Shown here: in pieces, positions 55,100 to 63,615 of the stretch
Position numbering within the stretch: the stretch's first letter is position 1
Layout of the letters: each line of letters begins with the position of its first letter
NCBI GenBank assembly: GCA_019359745.1
Contig: JAHHGT010000003.1
Span: forward strand, 186,001-250,000
Direction: 5' to 3'
Length of the DNA stretch: 64,000 nt
DNA from: Aphanothece saxicola GSE-SYN-MK-01-06B
GTDB lineage: Bacteria > Cyanobacteriota > Cyanobacteriia > PCC-6307 > Cyanobiaceae
The notes under the pieces: generated by a model
Told to the model about the DNA's origin: nothing
Seen by the model: only the letters and a program-made list of their open reading frames with translations
The model's database searches: none
Program-made: the position numbers and the translations under genes

Positions 55100-56904
55100 C
55101 GATCGTTGCACTGGCGAAAGTTTCAGTTTTCGGTCTTGCGGCGGAGAAGCAGGCCGTGCTGGCGGGCCTGCAGGCCCTTGGCTGTCTGCATCTGATTGAC
55201 CTGGGAGCAGCAGACAGCCCCGCCGATTTCACCTCTCCCCAACCGGCCGTTGAGGCCCGCGAGGCCCTGCGGTATCTGATGGACGTACGCCAGCGCCGCT
55301 ATCCGTTGAAGGTTGATCCCACGTTCCAGCTTGAGACCGTTGTGGCGAAGGCTCTGGCGAACCGCGCACGCAAGCGGGCTGCCGAGGACAGGATTCTTGT
55401 CCTGCGCCACCATCTCGCTGAGCTGGCCCCATGGGGGAACTTCCGGCTGCCCGAGCGGGGGGAACTCGGCGGCCAACGACTGTGGTTTTATCGGGTCCCC
55501 CATTCCAAGCTGGGGGCGTTCCAGCAGGCGCTCGCTGGACTGGCGCTGCCGTGGCAGCAGGTCCATGCCAGCCCCAGGCACGGCTATCTCGTGCTCATCG
55601 CCGAACAGGAACCCGACCAGAGCTTGCTGCCGGTCCAGAGGGCCCACGTGGGTTCCGAATCGCCCGAGGCGTTGAGGGCCGAACTCGACCAGGCCCATGT
55701 CGCCCTCGATGACATCGAAGCGGAGCACGTGGCCCTCAGCCGCTGGATCTTTCTGCTCTCCAAGCACCTGCTCCGTGCCGATGAACAGGTGGCCCTCAAT
55801 GAGGCAGGCCAGAAGACCGCAGATCTGGGCCGTGTCTTTCAGGTGCAGGGCTGGATGCCGCGTCAGGACATCCCCCGGCTCACGTCCTATGTCGAGCGAA
55901 TGGGGCTGGCCTTCTGGGCCGAAAGTCCGACCTCAGAGGACTCCCCCCCCACCCTGATGACGAATCCGGATCTGTTGGCGGGCGGCGAAGATCTGGTCAC
56001 GTTCTATGAGACGCCGGGCTATCGCGACTGGGATCCCTCGGTGGTGGTGTTCTTCTCCTTCGCGATGTTCTTCGCCATGATCCTGGCGGATGCGGGTTAT
56101 GCCCTGGTGCTGGGTGTGTTGCTGGCGTCGTTCTGGAATGGGATGGGAAAGCGGTCGTCATCGCGCCGCTTCCGCGTCCTGGCGGCGGTCGGTCTGCTGT
56201 TCTCGCTCCTTTACGGGATGCTGGCCGGCAGTTATTTCGGAGCTCCCCCTCCCGCCGGATCGCTTCTCGCCCATCTTCAGGTGCTGAATCTGGATGATTT
56301 CACTGTGATGATGAAGGTCTCCCTGGTGGTGGGAGCACTGCACCTGATCCTGGCCAATGGGATCGTAGCCGTGCGAGCGGTGTCGATCGCCCAGCGCGCC
56401 AAGCCCCTTGGCTGGATCGCCATCATTCTCGCTGGCCTCAGCCTTTACCTCGGTGCGGGCACTGCGGCAGGGCGTGATCTGGGCCTCGGCCTCGGCGTCG
56501 GTGGGTTGCTCACGATCCTGCTGCTGAGCAGCGAGCGCCCCCTGGATTCGCTGGGCTCCCTGCTGCTGCGCCTGTTCGATGGGGTCGCCTCCCTGGCGGA
56601 ACTCTCCAAACTTTTTGGCGATGTGATGAGTTACCTGCGGCTGTTTGCCCTAGGCTTGGCCAGTGCCTCTCTGGCCCTGACGTTCAATCAACTGGCTGGC
56701 GAAGTTTACCGCTCCGATATTCCCCTTGCGGTGGTGATTGCGCTGCTGATCCTTGTCCTGGGGCATGGCATCAATTTGTTGCTGGCCATCATCAGCGGCT
56801 TCGTCCACGGCCTGCGGCTCAACTTCATCGAGTTCTTTAACTGGAGCCTTGATGAGGAAGGTTACCCCTTCGCACCCTTCAGCAAAAAGGAGACGGCCTT
56901 GTGA
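55096..56904 (+). CDS. ntpI: V/A-type ATPase subunit I (membrane stator, a-subunit equivalent)
   Basis: A 602-residue stator subunit. The N-terminal half (residues 1-310) is soluble and helical and links to the peripheral stalk. The C-terminal half has seven to eight membrane helices, beginning 'VVVFFSFAMFFAMILADAGY' (near 316), and includes 'SYLRLFALGLASASLALTFN' (near 515), which carries the essential Arg of the ion half-channel. 'LLAIISGFVHGLRLNFIEFF' near the end is another family mark. The protein is shorter in its soluble part than archaeal versions. The start overlaps ntpD (ATGA) and the stop overlaps ntpK (GTGA). Confidence 0.94.
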   Translation: MTIVALAKVSVFGLAAEKQAVLAGLQALGCLHLIDLGAADSPADFTSPQPAVEAREALRYLMDVRQRRYPLKVDPTFQLETVVAKALANRARKRAAEDRILVLRHHLAELAPWGNFRLPERGELGGQRLWFYRVPHSKLGAFQQALAGLALPWQQVHASPRHGYLVLIAEQEPDQSLLPVQRAHVGSESPEALRAELDQAHVALDDIEAEHVALSRWIFLLSKHLLRADEQVALNEAGQKTADLGRVFQVQGWMPRQDIPRLTSYVERMGLAFWAESPTSEDSPPTLMTNPDLLAGGEDLVTFYETPGYRDWDPSVVVFFSFAMFFAMILADAGYALVLGVLLASFWNGMGKRSSSRRFRVLAAVGLLFSLLYGMLAGSYFGAPPPAGSLLAHLQVLNLDDFTVMMKVSLVVGALHLILANGIVAVRAVSIAQRAKPLGWIAIILAGLSLYLGAGTAAGRDLGLGLGVGGLLTILLLSSERPLDSLGSLLLRLFDGVASLAELSKLFGDVMSYLRLFALGLASASLALTFNQLAGEVYRSDIPLAVVIALLILVLGHGINLLLAIISGFVHGLRLNFIEFFNWSLDEEGYPFAPFSKKETAL

Positions 56905-57353
56905 ACAATGACACGTCCATTCTGGTCCTGGGCTGGATCGGCATCTATGCCCCTGTGTCACTGGCGGCGATCGGTGCCTCCATCGGTTGCACCACGGCGG
57001 GTCAGGCGGCGATCGGCGCGATGATGGAGGTCAGCAGCGGCTACGGACGCTTCGTCGGTTTGTCGGCGCTGCCCTCGTCGATGTCGATCTACGGCATCGT
57101 CGTGATGTTCATCCTCAACCGACCGGTGACTCCGGCCAATTCCGGCGGCCTTTTCGGCATCGGCCTGCTCTCGGGTCTGGCATTCCTGATGGCGGCGATC
57201 TACCAGGGATTGTGCTGTGCTTCCGCCATATCCGGATCCAAGGCCAAGCCCGAGATTTTCGGTCTCTCCCTGGCACCGGCCGCGATCGTGGAGGGCTTCG
57301 CCGTGTTTGCCTTCGTCTTCGCCCTGGTGGCGGCTGGTGGCATCCCCAAATAG
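56901..57353 (+). CDS. ntpK: V/A-type ATPase subunit K (proteolipid, rotor ring)
   Basis: A 150-residue proteolipid with four membrane helices, i.e. two fused hairpins, as in NtpK and eukaryotic V-ATPase. The ion-binding Glu is in the last helix, 'APAAIVEGFAVFAFVFALV', and only the second hairpin has one. The third helix has Gln in 'AIYQGLCCASAI'. In Enterococcus NtpK the second helix reads L-P-x-T-Q; here it is 'ALPSSMSIYG', so Thr/Gln become Ser/Met, which weakens a sodium-site assignment. It starts with GTG inside the ntpI stop. Confidence 0.93.
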   Translation: MNNDTSILVLGWIGIYAPVSLAAIGASIGCTTAGQAAIGAMMEVSSGYGRFVGLSALPSSMSIYGIVVMFILNRPVTPANSGGLFGIGLLSGLAFLMAAIYQGLCCASAISGSKAKPEIFGLSLAPAAIVEGFAVFAFVFALVAAGGIPK

Positions 57354-57433
57354 GGCAACCTGCTGCGCCCCCATTGCTCCGGCGCCTGCCTTCGTCATCG
57401 TTTCCGTTGTTCCCACCCTGCCGGGCAGATCCC

Positions 57434-58135
57434 ATGGCCAACCCCAAGAAGCTCCGGCACGACACTCCTCTGGCGGTAGCTTCCGGCGTGGAGGAGCTGA
57501 TTGCGCGCCTGCGGGATCAGGGCGTCGAGAAGGGCCGCACGGAGGCCGAAGGTCTGCTGCAGGACGCCCAGACGAAGGCGGCGGCCTTGCTGGCCCAGGC
57601 GGAGGAGCAGGCCCGGCAGATCGTCGATCGGGCCAGGAAGGAGGCCGAGTCGCTCCAGACCTCGGGGCAACAGGCCCTGGAGCTGGCTTTTCGCGATGCC
57701 AACCTGGCCCTCAAGGCCCAGCTCTCGGATCGCTTCACCGGCGAGGTGCGCCAGCTCGTTGGTGAGGAGCAGCAGAAGCAGGAGATCCTGGAACGGATGA
57801 TCCTGGAGATCGTCGGCACGTTGCGCCCGGAGGCCGACCAGTCGCAGCAGGTGGAGGTGCTGCTGCCACGGCGGATCGCCGGCCTGGCCGAACTCAGCCA
57901 GCACCCGGAGGAGCTGGAGCAGGGCATTCTCAGCCGCTTCGTGCGCCTCACCGCCCGGGGCCTGCTGCGGGAGGGGGTCAGCTTCGGTGTTGCCAAGGGG
58001 ACCCAGGCCGGGCTGACGTTGCGCCTGGTCGATCGGGATGTGGTGCTGGATCTGACGGATGGGGCGATTGCCCAGACCCTGCTGGCCCACCTGCAGCCCC
58101 GCTTCCGCGCCCTGCTGGAGGGGGTGGTGAAGTGA
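57434..58135 (+). CDS. ntpE: V/A-type ATPase subunit E (peripheral stalk)
   Basis: A 233-residue stalk protein with a long N-terminal helix rich in Ala/Glu/Gln ('VEKGRTEAEGLLQDAQTKAA', about residues 25-100) and a small alpha/beta C-terminal head ('SFGVAKGTQAGLTLRLVDRD'). This matches subunit E, which joins the head to subunit I. Subunit G, its usual coiled-coil partner, is not recognisable in the operon. The gene follows ntpK after 80 bases, the widest gap in the operon, and precedes the DUF2764 gene by seven bases. Confidence 0.88.
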   Translation: MANPKKLRHDTPLAVASGVEELIARLRDQGVEKGRTEAEGLLQDAQTKAAALLAQAEEQARQIVDRARKEAESLQTSGQQALELAFRDANLALKAQLSDRFTGEVRQLVGEEQQKQEILERMILEIVGTLRPEADQSQQVEVLLPRRIAGLAELSQHPEELEQGILSRFVRLTARGLLREGVSFGVAKGTQAGLTLRLVDRDVVLDLTDGAIAQTLLAHLQPRFRALLEGVVK

Positions 58136-58142
58136 GCCCCCG

Positions 58143-58826
58143 ATGAAGTACGTCGTACTGATGGCCAGCCTGCCGCCGCTCGGGTCGCTGTTCGAAGCGG
58201 CGACACCGCCGATTTCCAGGCTCAAGCTGGAAAGCCGCCTGGGCCTGCTGGACGCCCCTGATCTCCACACCCTCGAGCAGATCGCCAATCTGATCGCCTG
58301 GCCGTCTCAGCCGCTGGAGCGCACCGATGCGGTGTTCATTCAGGAGGCCCACAGCTTCCTTGCCTCCAACCGCAACCGCACCTTGGGCAGCCTCGTGACC
58401 CATCGCCTGGACATGCGCACGATCGTGGCGGCGTTGCGCCGCCGCCGCCGCGGCGAGGCCCAGCCCCCCACTGGTGAGGTCTGGGGATTCGGTGAATGGG
58501 TGGGCTTGATCGAGCGCAACTGGAGCGCGCCGACATTCAAACTGGAGGTGATCTTTCCCTGGGTCAGGCAGGCTCACGACCTGCTGGAGAAGGACGACCT
58601 GATCGGCTTTGAGAAGCTGCAGTTTACTGTTGTCTGGGCCATGTTGAACCGTCTTGGAGCTGGCCATGCGTTTGATTTTGAGGCGCTGATCATCTATCTG
58701 GCGCGCTGGAGTCTGGTCAGCCGTTGGTCATGCTACAAAGGAGACGCGGCCGTGGCTCGCTTCCGTGAGCTGGTGGATGCCGGCCTCGGAAGCCACAAAG
58801 AACTCTTTTCGGGTGCATCTCAATGA
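58143..58826 (+). CDS. DUF2764 family protein, V/A-ATPase associated
   Basis: A 227-residue protein matching DUF2764, a family found between the E and A genes of V/A-ATPase operons in Chlamydiae, Bacteroidetes and spirochaetes (CT309 in Chlamydia trachomatis). It begins 'MKYVVLMASLPPLGSLFEAA' and contains 'WGFGEWVGLIERNWSAPTFK' and 'FEALIIYLARWSLVSRW'. It is mostly helical and without a membrane segment. It occupies the slot where subunit C/d would be, so it may be the rotor-ring cap; that role is inferred from position. The stop overlaps the ntpA start (ATGA). Confidence 0.85.
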   Translation: MKYVVLMASLPPLGSLFEAATPPISRLKLESRLGLLDAPDLHTLEQIANLIAWPSQPLERTDAVFIQEAHSFLASNRNRTLGSLVTHRLDMRTIVAALRRRRRGEAQPPTGEVWGFGEWVGLIERNWSAPTFKLEVIFPWVRQAHDLLEKDDLIGFEKLQFTVVWAMLNRLGAGHAFDFEALIIYLARWSLVSRWSCYKGDAAVARFRELVDAGLGSHKELFSGASQ

Positions 58827-60670
58827 ACAGCAGCATTGAGTCTCTCCCTGAGTACGAACCTGCCAGCGTTGTGGCCGTTCAGGATGATCTCGTCACGATC
58901 CAGATGGCCCAGACCAGGCCACGGCCACTGCTCAAGAATGAGGTGATCTACATCTGTCTGCCGAACCGTGGTGGTGAACGCCAGGAAAAGCTGAAGGCCG
59001 AAGTTCTGCGGGTGCGCGGCCGGCTGGCCGATGCCCAGGTGTTCGAAAGCACCAAGGGCGTCGGCATCGGCGATCCGGTGGAGCAGACGGGCGAGCAACT
59101 CTCCGTCACGCTCGGTCCCGGCCTGCTGAGCCAGGTCTATGACGGCCTGCAGAATCCCCTGGCCCAGCTGGCCGCCGGCTACGGCACGTTTCTGCCCCGC
59201 GGCGCCGATGTCTCGCCCCTGGATACGGGGAAGACGTGGTCGTTTCAGCCCCGGGCCAAGATCGGCGACACCCTCCATGCCGGGGATGTGATCGGCACAG
59301 TTCAGGAGGGGCGCTTCAGCCACAAGATCATGGTGCCCTTTGATCAGCAGGGGGTGGTCACGCTCGACTGGATTCAGCAGGGGAGTTTCACGATCGATAC
59401 GGTTGTGGCCCGGATCCGTGATGGCAGCGGGACCCAGCGCTCGCTCACCCTCACCCAGCAGTGGCCGGTGCGGCGTGCCCTGCCCCAGGCGCTGCTGGAG
59501 ACGAACCGCTGCGAGCGGCTCTACCCCCAGGAGCCGATGATCACCACCCAGCGGATCATCGACACCTTCCTGCCCATCGCCCGTGGCGGCACCGGTTGCA
59601 TCCCGGGCCCCTTCGGTGCTGGCAAGACCGTGCTCCAGAACCTGATTTCGCGCCACTCTGATGTGGACATTGTGCTGGTGGTGGCCTGCGGGGAACGGGC
59701 GGGAGAAGTGGTGGAAACGATCACCGAATTTCCCAAGCTTTCCGATCCCAAAACCGGCGGATCGCTGATGGATCGCACCATCATCATCTGCAACACCTCC
59801 TCGATGCCGGTGGCGGCCCGGGAGGCTTCCATCTATACCGGCCTCACCCTGGGCGAGTACTACCGCCAGATGGGATACAACGTGCTGCTGATCGCCGATT
59901 CCACTTCCCGCTGGGCCCAGGCGATGCGCGAAACATCCGGCCGGCTGGAGGAGATTCCAGGTGAAGAGGCGTTTCCCGCCTATCTCGATTCCTCGATCAA
60001 GAGTGTCTATGAGCGGGCGGGAATCATCCGCACCAGTGATGGCTCCGTGGGCAGCCTCACCATGATCGGCACAGTGTCGCCGGCTGGCGGCAATTTTGAA
60101 GAGCCGGTCACCCAGTGCACCCTGGGTACGGTCAAGGCCTTTTTGGGGTTGAGTGCGGAGCGGGCCTACAAGCGGTTCTATCCGGCCGTCGACATCCTGC
60201 TGTCCTGGTCCCGCTATTTCCAGCAGCTCGAGGGTTGGTTCTCCCAGCACCTCTCACCGGAGTGGGTGGGCCGGGTTGCCCAGATGAACGGGTTGCTAAA
60301 GGAGGGCGACCGGGTTGGCCAGATGATCCAGGTGACCGGGGAGGAAGGCGTGAGCCTGGCGGACTTCATCGTGTTTCAGAAGGCTCTGTTTCTCGACATG
60401 GTGTATCTGCAGCAGGATGCCTTTGATGCCGTCGATTCCACCACGCCCCTGGAACGCCAGAAGACCTCCTTCGATCTGGTGTTCGATCTGCTGCACCGTG
60501 ACCCCACCTTTACGGACAAAAAGTCCGCCCGCGACTACTACACCCAACTCACGGGTCTGTACCGGAACCTGAATTACGCCGCCTCCGGTTCGCCCACCTA
60601 CAGGAGCTTTCTGCAGCAGATTGAGGCCCTCTCCGGAACCCCTACGCCGTGCCCAGTCGCGACGCCTTGA
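58823..60670 (+). CDS. ntpA: V/A-type ATPase catalytic subunit A
   Basis: The catalytic ATPase subunit, 615 residues. The Walker A motif is 'GPFGAGKT' (residues 262-269, Lys 268), followed by 'VVACGERAGEVVETITEFPK' with the catalytic Glu, and 'NVLLIADSTSRWAQAMRETS' as Walker B region. The extra 'non-homologous' domain of V-type A subunits lies at about 115-215, which excludes an F-type beta. It starts with ATG overlapping the DUF2764 stop and is last in the operon, although in relatives it comes before B. The last 29 bases overlap a convergent methyltransferase gene. Confidence 0.96.
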   Translation: MNSSIESLPEYEPASVVAVQDDLVTIQMAQTRPRPLLKNEVIYICLPNRGGERQEKLKAEVLRVRGRLADAQVFESTKGVGIGDPVEQTGEQLSVTLGPGLLSQVYDGLQNPLAQLAAGYGTFLPRGADVSPLDTGKTWSFQPRAKIGDTLHAGDVIGTVQEGRFSHKIMVPFDQQGVVTLDWIQQGSFTIDTVVARIRDGSGTQRSLTLTQQWPVRRALPQALLETNRCERLYPQEPMITTQRIIDTFLPIARGGTGCIPGPFGAGKTVLQNLISRHSDVDIVLVVACGERAGEVVETITEFPKLSDPKTGGSLMDRTIIICNTSSMPVAAREASIYTGLTLGEYYRQMGYNVLLIADSTSRWAQAMRETSGRLEEIPGEEAFPAYLDSSIKSVYERAGIIRTSDGSVGSLTMIGTVSPAGGNFEEPVTQCTLGTVKAFLGLSAERAYKRFYPAVDILLSWSRYFQQLEGWFSQHLSPEWVGRVAQMNGLLKEGDRVGQMIQVTGEEGVSLADFIVFQKALFLDMVYLQQDAFDAVDSTTPLERQKTSFDLVFDLLHRDPTFTDKKSARDYYTQLTGLYRNLNYAASGSPTYRSFLQQIEALSGTPTPCPVATP

Positions 60671-61403
60671 TCGTCAGCGGCCAGTGCAGGCAGCGTTGTG
60701 TCTTCGGCTCCCCCCAGGCGGCCGCCAGGGCCGGACGCAGATCGTCGATCGGGTCCTGGCCCAGGGCGGCGCGGTAGCGGGCCGTCGCCGACCAGCTGGA
60801 GCAGTAGCCGAGCACCTGCTCGAGGCTCCAGGCGACGTCCATGGCGAAGGATGGGGTCTGCAGGCTCCCAAAAGGCAGCACCAGATCCCGGTAGCCGTTT
60901 TCCACCAGGGCCTTTTCGGCTGGCCAGTAGGGACCGACGATGTCGGCGTAGAAGTGCTGCAGCAGGGCGTCGGCCGCCTCGCCCTCCAGGCGGGGGATGC
61001 CGTAGCTCCAGACGGCCAGAACACCGGAGGGGCGCAGCACCCGCTCCACTTCCGCGAAGAAGAGGGGCCGCTCCAACCAGTGCAGAGCCTGGGCGACCGT
61101 GACCAGATCGATGCTGTCCGCCTCCAACCCGGAGCTCTCCGCCGCCGCCAGCCGGTAGTGCACCCGTGGATGGGGGCTGGCGGCGGCGAGCTGGGAGGCG
61201 CTGGCATCGGAGGCCACCACCTCGCTGAAATGGGCGGTCATGGCGACGGCGGCCTGGCCCGTGCCGGTGGCGCAGTCCCAGGCCCGTTGTCGGGCGGGCG
61301 CCGCAGCGGCCAGCCAGTCGAACAGGGGCGGCGGGTAGGTGGGGCGGAAGTCGGCGTAGGCCCCGGCGACGGTGCCGAAGTGGTCGGTGAAGGGTGGGCT
61401 CAT
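60642..61403 (-). CDS. Class I SAM-dependent methyltransferase
   Basis: A 253-residue Rossmann-fold methyltransferase of the Methyltransf_11 type. Motif I is 'AWDCATGTGQAAVAMTAHF' (near residue 41), motif II-like 'VVASDASASQLAAAS', and post-motif 'DLVTVAQALHWLERPLFFAE' (the 'QALHW' signature common to a broad family of small-molecule methylases). The N-terminus starts 'FTDHFGTVAGAYADFRPTYP', also typical. Its substrate cannot be assigned. Its 3' end overlaps ntpA by 29 bases. It has the high GC content of the core genome, unlike the next gene upstream. Confidence 0.9.
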   Translation of the reverse strand: MSPPFTDHFGTVAGAYADFRPTYPPPLFDWLAAAAPARQRAWDCATGTGQAAVAMTAHFSEVVASDASASQLAAASPHPRVHYRLAAAESSGLEADSIDLVTVAQALHWLERPLFFAEVERVLRPSGVLAVWSYGIPRLEGEAADALLQHFYADIVGPYWPAEKALVENGYRDLVLPFGSLQTPSFAMDVAWSLEQVLGYCSSWSATARYRAALGQDPIDDLRPALAAAWGEPKTQRCLHWPLTIKASRLGTA

Positions 61404-61572
61404 CGCCTTGTGCCGAGCAAAAGAACAGTCCGCCTCGACACCTCGCGGCCGCTGGCACTGTCGGGGGTGTGGTTGGTGGAGAGCGTGGGTGGTGGTGGGC
61501 TAGGACCGTGTGGCTGAACAAAACAATCACCAGCATTCTCACCACATCGGCCATCGTTGGACAACCCGTTGC

Positions 61573-61590
61573 GATCACGGGTGCGTGATC
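61573..61590. repeat. Short hairpin after the sulfotransferase gene
   Basis: GATCACG (61573-61579) and CGTGATC (61584-61590) form a perfect 7-bp stem with a 4-base loop, seven bases beyond the stop of the minus-strand sulfotransferase gene. There is no T-run, so it is only a possible transcript end. Confidence 0.4.
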
Positions 61591-61596
61591 ACGCCA

Positions 61597-62505
61597 TCAG
61601 CTGCCTCCTGAGACTCCCTTCCTGAGGCGACGGGCGACGGCTTTCACATCCTCGGCGAGACAGGAGAACCTTGTCTTGGATGTCATGCTGATCGGCTTCT
61701 CGTAGCCCAAAGCGACGCGCAATCTCTGAAGCGACGGCGAATGTGTGGCTTCGCGAAAGACGTCTGTGGTGCAGGGGTGGCGCTCCATGACCAAGGGGCG
61801 CTCGGCTCTGCGTCCACTGGCGCCTGATCCCATCTCGGCGCGTGAGATCTGTATCGGTTGCTCAGCCACGTCAGGATGACTTGGCATTGGTGTACCAAGA
61901 ACAGCGGAACGGATTCGACTTTTTTCTCGCTGCTCATTCATGGCGAGTGTCTCAATCTTCAGATTGTGAAGCGGCTGGCTGTGCTGCTTCCACGCCAGCC
62001 AGCTGTTGAAATAGAAGTCTGAATAATCATCAATGCGCTTGAACGCATTCGCCATCGAAGAAAAGGACCGGCGCATGGCAAGCCAGGTGTCGAATGGGTC
62101 GCGATGGGTGAAAAAGCAGGAGAGGGGAATCTGCCGGGTCCTCAGGATTTCAACCAAGCCTGGACATGCCGAGCCATCTGGGAAATGCTTGAACCTCCAG
62201 CCTTCGCCAAACGTATGGTCCCGAATCATCAGGACGGAGGCCTCCTGATGGGCGAGGAACTTGTCGACGAGTAAGTGAAGCCGTCTTCCGTACTCCTGAA
62301 GGGCCTCTTCTCTGCTGAACAATTCCAGAGCGCGTACCCGATGCAAGGGGTCCTCAGGGAAGTAGGTCGTTGGCGGGTTGTAGGAATATGGGTTGGTTTC
62401 GCCGGTTAACCAGGCGTCCTTATCCAGCGCTTTGGCGATGTAGTGAAAGAGATAGGTCCCGGCAGAGCAGGGAAGATTGGCCACCAGGACAATTCGTTTG
62501 TCCAT
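61597..62505 (-). CDS. Sulfotransferase-like protein, lower GC than surroundings
   Basis: A 302-residue protein with the outline of a PAPS-dependent sulfotransferase. The 5'-phosphosulfate loop is 'LVANLPCSAGTYLFHYIAKA' near the N-terminus (in place of the common RSGTT), and the 3'-phosphate site is 'FFTHRDPFDTWLAMRRSFSS' near residue 135. The C-terminal third is poorly conserved-looking. Counted blocks inside the gene have 53-58% G+C (62341-62400, 62041-62100) against 80% in a block of the neighbouring methyltransferase (61261-61320), so horizontal acquisition is likely. It would add sulfate to a glycan or lipid; substrate unknown. Confidence 0.68.
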   Translation of the reverse strand: MDKRIVLVANLPCSAGTYLFHYIAKALDKDAWLTGETNPYSYNPPTTYFPEDPLHRVRALELFSREEALQEYGRRLHLLVDKFLAHQEASVLMIRDHTFGEGWRFKHFPDGSACPGLVEILRTRQIPLSCFFTHRDPFDTWLAMRRSFSSMANAFKRIDDYSDFYFNSWLAWKQHSQPLHNLKIETLAMNEQREKSRIRSAVLGTPMPSHPDVAEQPIQISRAEMGSGASGRRAERPLVMERHPCTTDVFREATHSPSLQRLRVALGYEKPISMTSKTRFSCLAEDVKAVARRLRKGVSGGS

Positions 62506-62579
62506 ACTCTCTTTCTGATTGATTTCGATGATAGGGGGCCAATCTGCTTGACAGGCGCGATTGTTCAGGGACTGGCTGC

Positions 62580-62607
62580 AAAAAGCCCCCGCCGCTGGGC
62601 GAGGGCT
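62580..62607 (-). terminator. Intrinsic terminator of rpsD
   Basis: On the minus strand a 10-position stem (62598-62607 with 62584-62593, one mismatch) with a 4-base loop is followed by a run of T (62580-62584). It begins 24 bases after the rpsD stop and separates rpsD from the sulfotransferase gene downstream on the same strand. Confidence 0.85.
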
Positions 62608-62631
62608 GGGAAAGATCGCTGGGGACGCTGC

Positions 62632-63240
62632 TCAGACCTTACGGCTGTAGAACTCCACCACCAGCAGTTCGTTGATCTCGAGAGCGACCCATTCGCGCTC
62701 GATGCGACCGCCCACCTTGGCGGTCATCTTGGCTTTGTCGAACTCCAGATGGGGTGGGATGTTGGCCAGGCCGGGGAACGCCAGGTTGGCTTCGGCAAGG
62801 GTCTTGCTGCACTTGCGCTCGCGGATGGCGACCACGTCGCCGGCCCTGCACTGGTAGCTGGGGATGTCCACCACGCGGCCGTTCACGGTCACGTGGCCAT
62901 GGTTCACCAGCTGGCGGGCGCCGGGAACCGTGGGACCGAGGCCGAGGCGGAAGCAGATGTTGTCGAGTCGGCCCTCGAGCAGCTTGAGCAGGTTGGTTCC
63001 GGTGGAACCTTCCTGGGCACGAGCTTTCTTCACGTAGCGCACCAGCTGACGTTCGGAAATGCCGTAGTTGAAACGCAGTTTCTGCTTTTCTTCGAGACGG
63101 ATCGCGTATTCGGAGCGCTTGCGACGGGCTTGGCCGTGCTGACCGGGAGGATAAGACCGTTTGGCGGCCTTACGGGTGAGACCGGGAAGGTCCCCCAAGC
63201 GCCGCGTGATCCTCAGGCGAGGGCCGCGGTAGCGAGACAT
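62632..63240 (-). CDS. rpsD: 30S ribosomal protein S4
   Basis: A 202-residue primary 16S rRNA-binding protein that nucleates 30S assembly. The N-terminal '[20 protein letters not shown]' and the S4 RNA-binding domain '[20 protein letters not shown]' followed by '[19 protein letters not shown]' are textbook. The zinc-binding cysteines of some S4 proteins are absent, as usual in cyanobacteria. It is monocistronic here, with a strong terminator, and divergent from yidD. A perfect 14-base palindrome lies about 30 bases upstream of its start. Confidence 0.98.
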   Translation of the reverse strand: MSRYRGPRLRITRRLGDLPGLTRKAAKRSYPPGQHGQARRKRSEYAIRLEEKQKLRFNYGISERQLVRYVKKARAQEGSTGTNLLKLLEGRLDNICFRLGLGPTVPGARQLVNHGHVTVNGRVVDIPSYQCRAGDVVAIRERKCSKTLAEANLAFPGLANIPPHLEFDKAKMTAKVGGRIEREWVALEINELLVVEFYSRKV

Positions 63241-63268
63241 AAGGGAAAGTGACGGAGGTGGGAGGGTG

Positions 63269-63282
63269 CGGCCCTAGGGCCG
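63269..63282. repeat. 14-base palindrome in the rpsD-yidD divergent region
   Basis: CGGCCCTAGGGCCG reads the same on both strands. It lies 28 bases upstream of the rpsD ATG and about 120 bases before yidD. It could be a regulator site or a leader hairpin (S4 regulates its own messages in several bacteria), but no protein can be named. Confidence 0.35.
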
Positions 63283-63402
63283 GACGGGGCGGTTCACGCT
63301 TGCGGCATGCTGGGAGGACCCGGATGCCCGCGCTTGCAGCGCCAACCACCCACTCTAAGCGGCGACGGTCCCTCAGGACGTCCGGCGACCCTTTCCTCCG
63401 CC

Positions 63403-63615
63403 GTGGCCGGCGTGTTGCTGGCCCTGATCGGCGCCTACCGCCGCTGGCTTTCGCCCCTGCTGGGCCCCCGTTGCCGCTTCATTCCCAGCTGCAGCGCCTA
63501 TGGGTTGGAGGCGATCAGCCGCCATGGCCCCTGGCGCGGCGGCTGGCTCACCCTGAAGCGGATCGGCCGTTGCCACCCCTTCACCCCCTGCGGCTGCGAC
63601 CCGGTTCCCGATTGA
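63403..63615 (+). CDS. yidD: Membrane protein insertion efficiency factor YidD
   Basis: A 70-residue YidD protein, an inner-membrane-associated helper of YidC. It has an N-terminal amphipathic/hydrophobic helix ('[19 protein letters not shown]') and the conserved '[19 protein letters not shown]' plus '[17 protein letters not shown]', with the typical cysteines and prolines. The GTG at 63403 places the first helix at the N-terminus; an ATG at 63307 would add 32 low-complexity residues. The stop overlaps the next gene by one base (TGATG). Confidence 0.9.
   Translation: MAGVLLALIGAYRRWLSPLLGPRCRFIPSCSAYGLEAISRHGPWRGGWLTLKRIGRCHPFTPCGCDPVPD

Noticed and set aside
58823..60670. Reading the A subunit gene as an F-type beta subunit
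   Set aside because: Its length, the extra V-type domain after the N-terminal barrel and the B, D, I, K and E neighbours all define a V/A-type enzyme.
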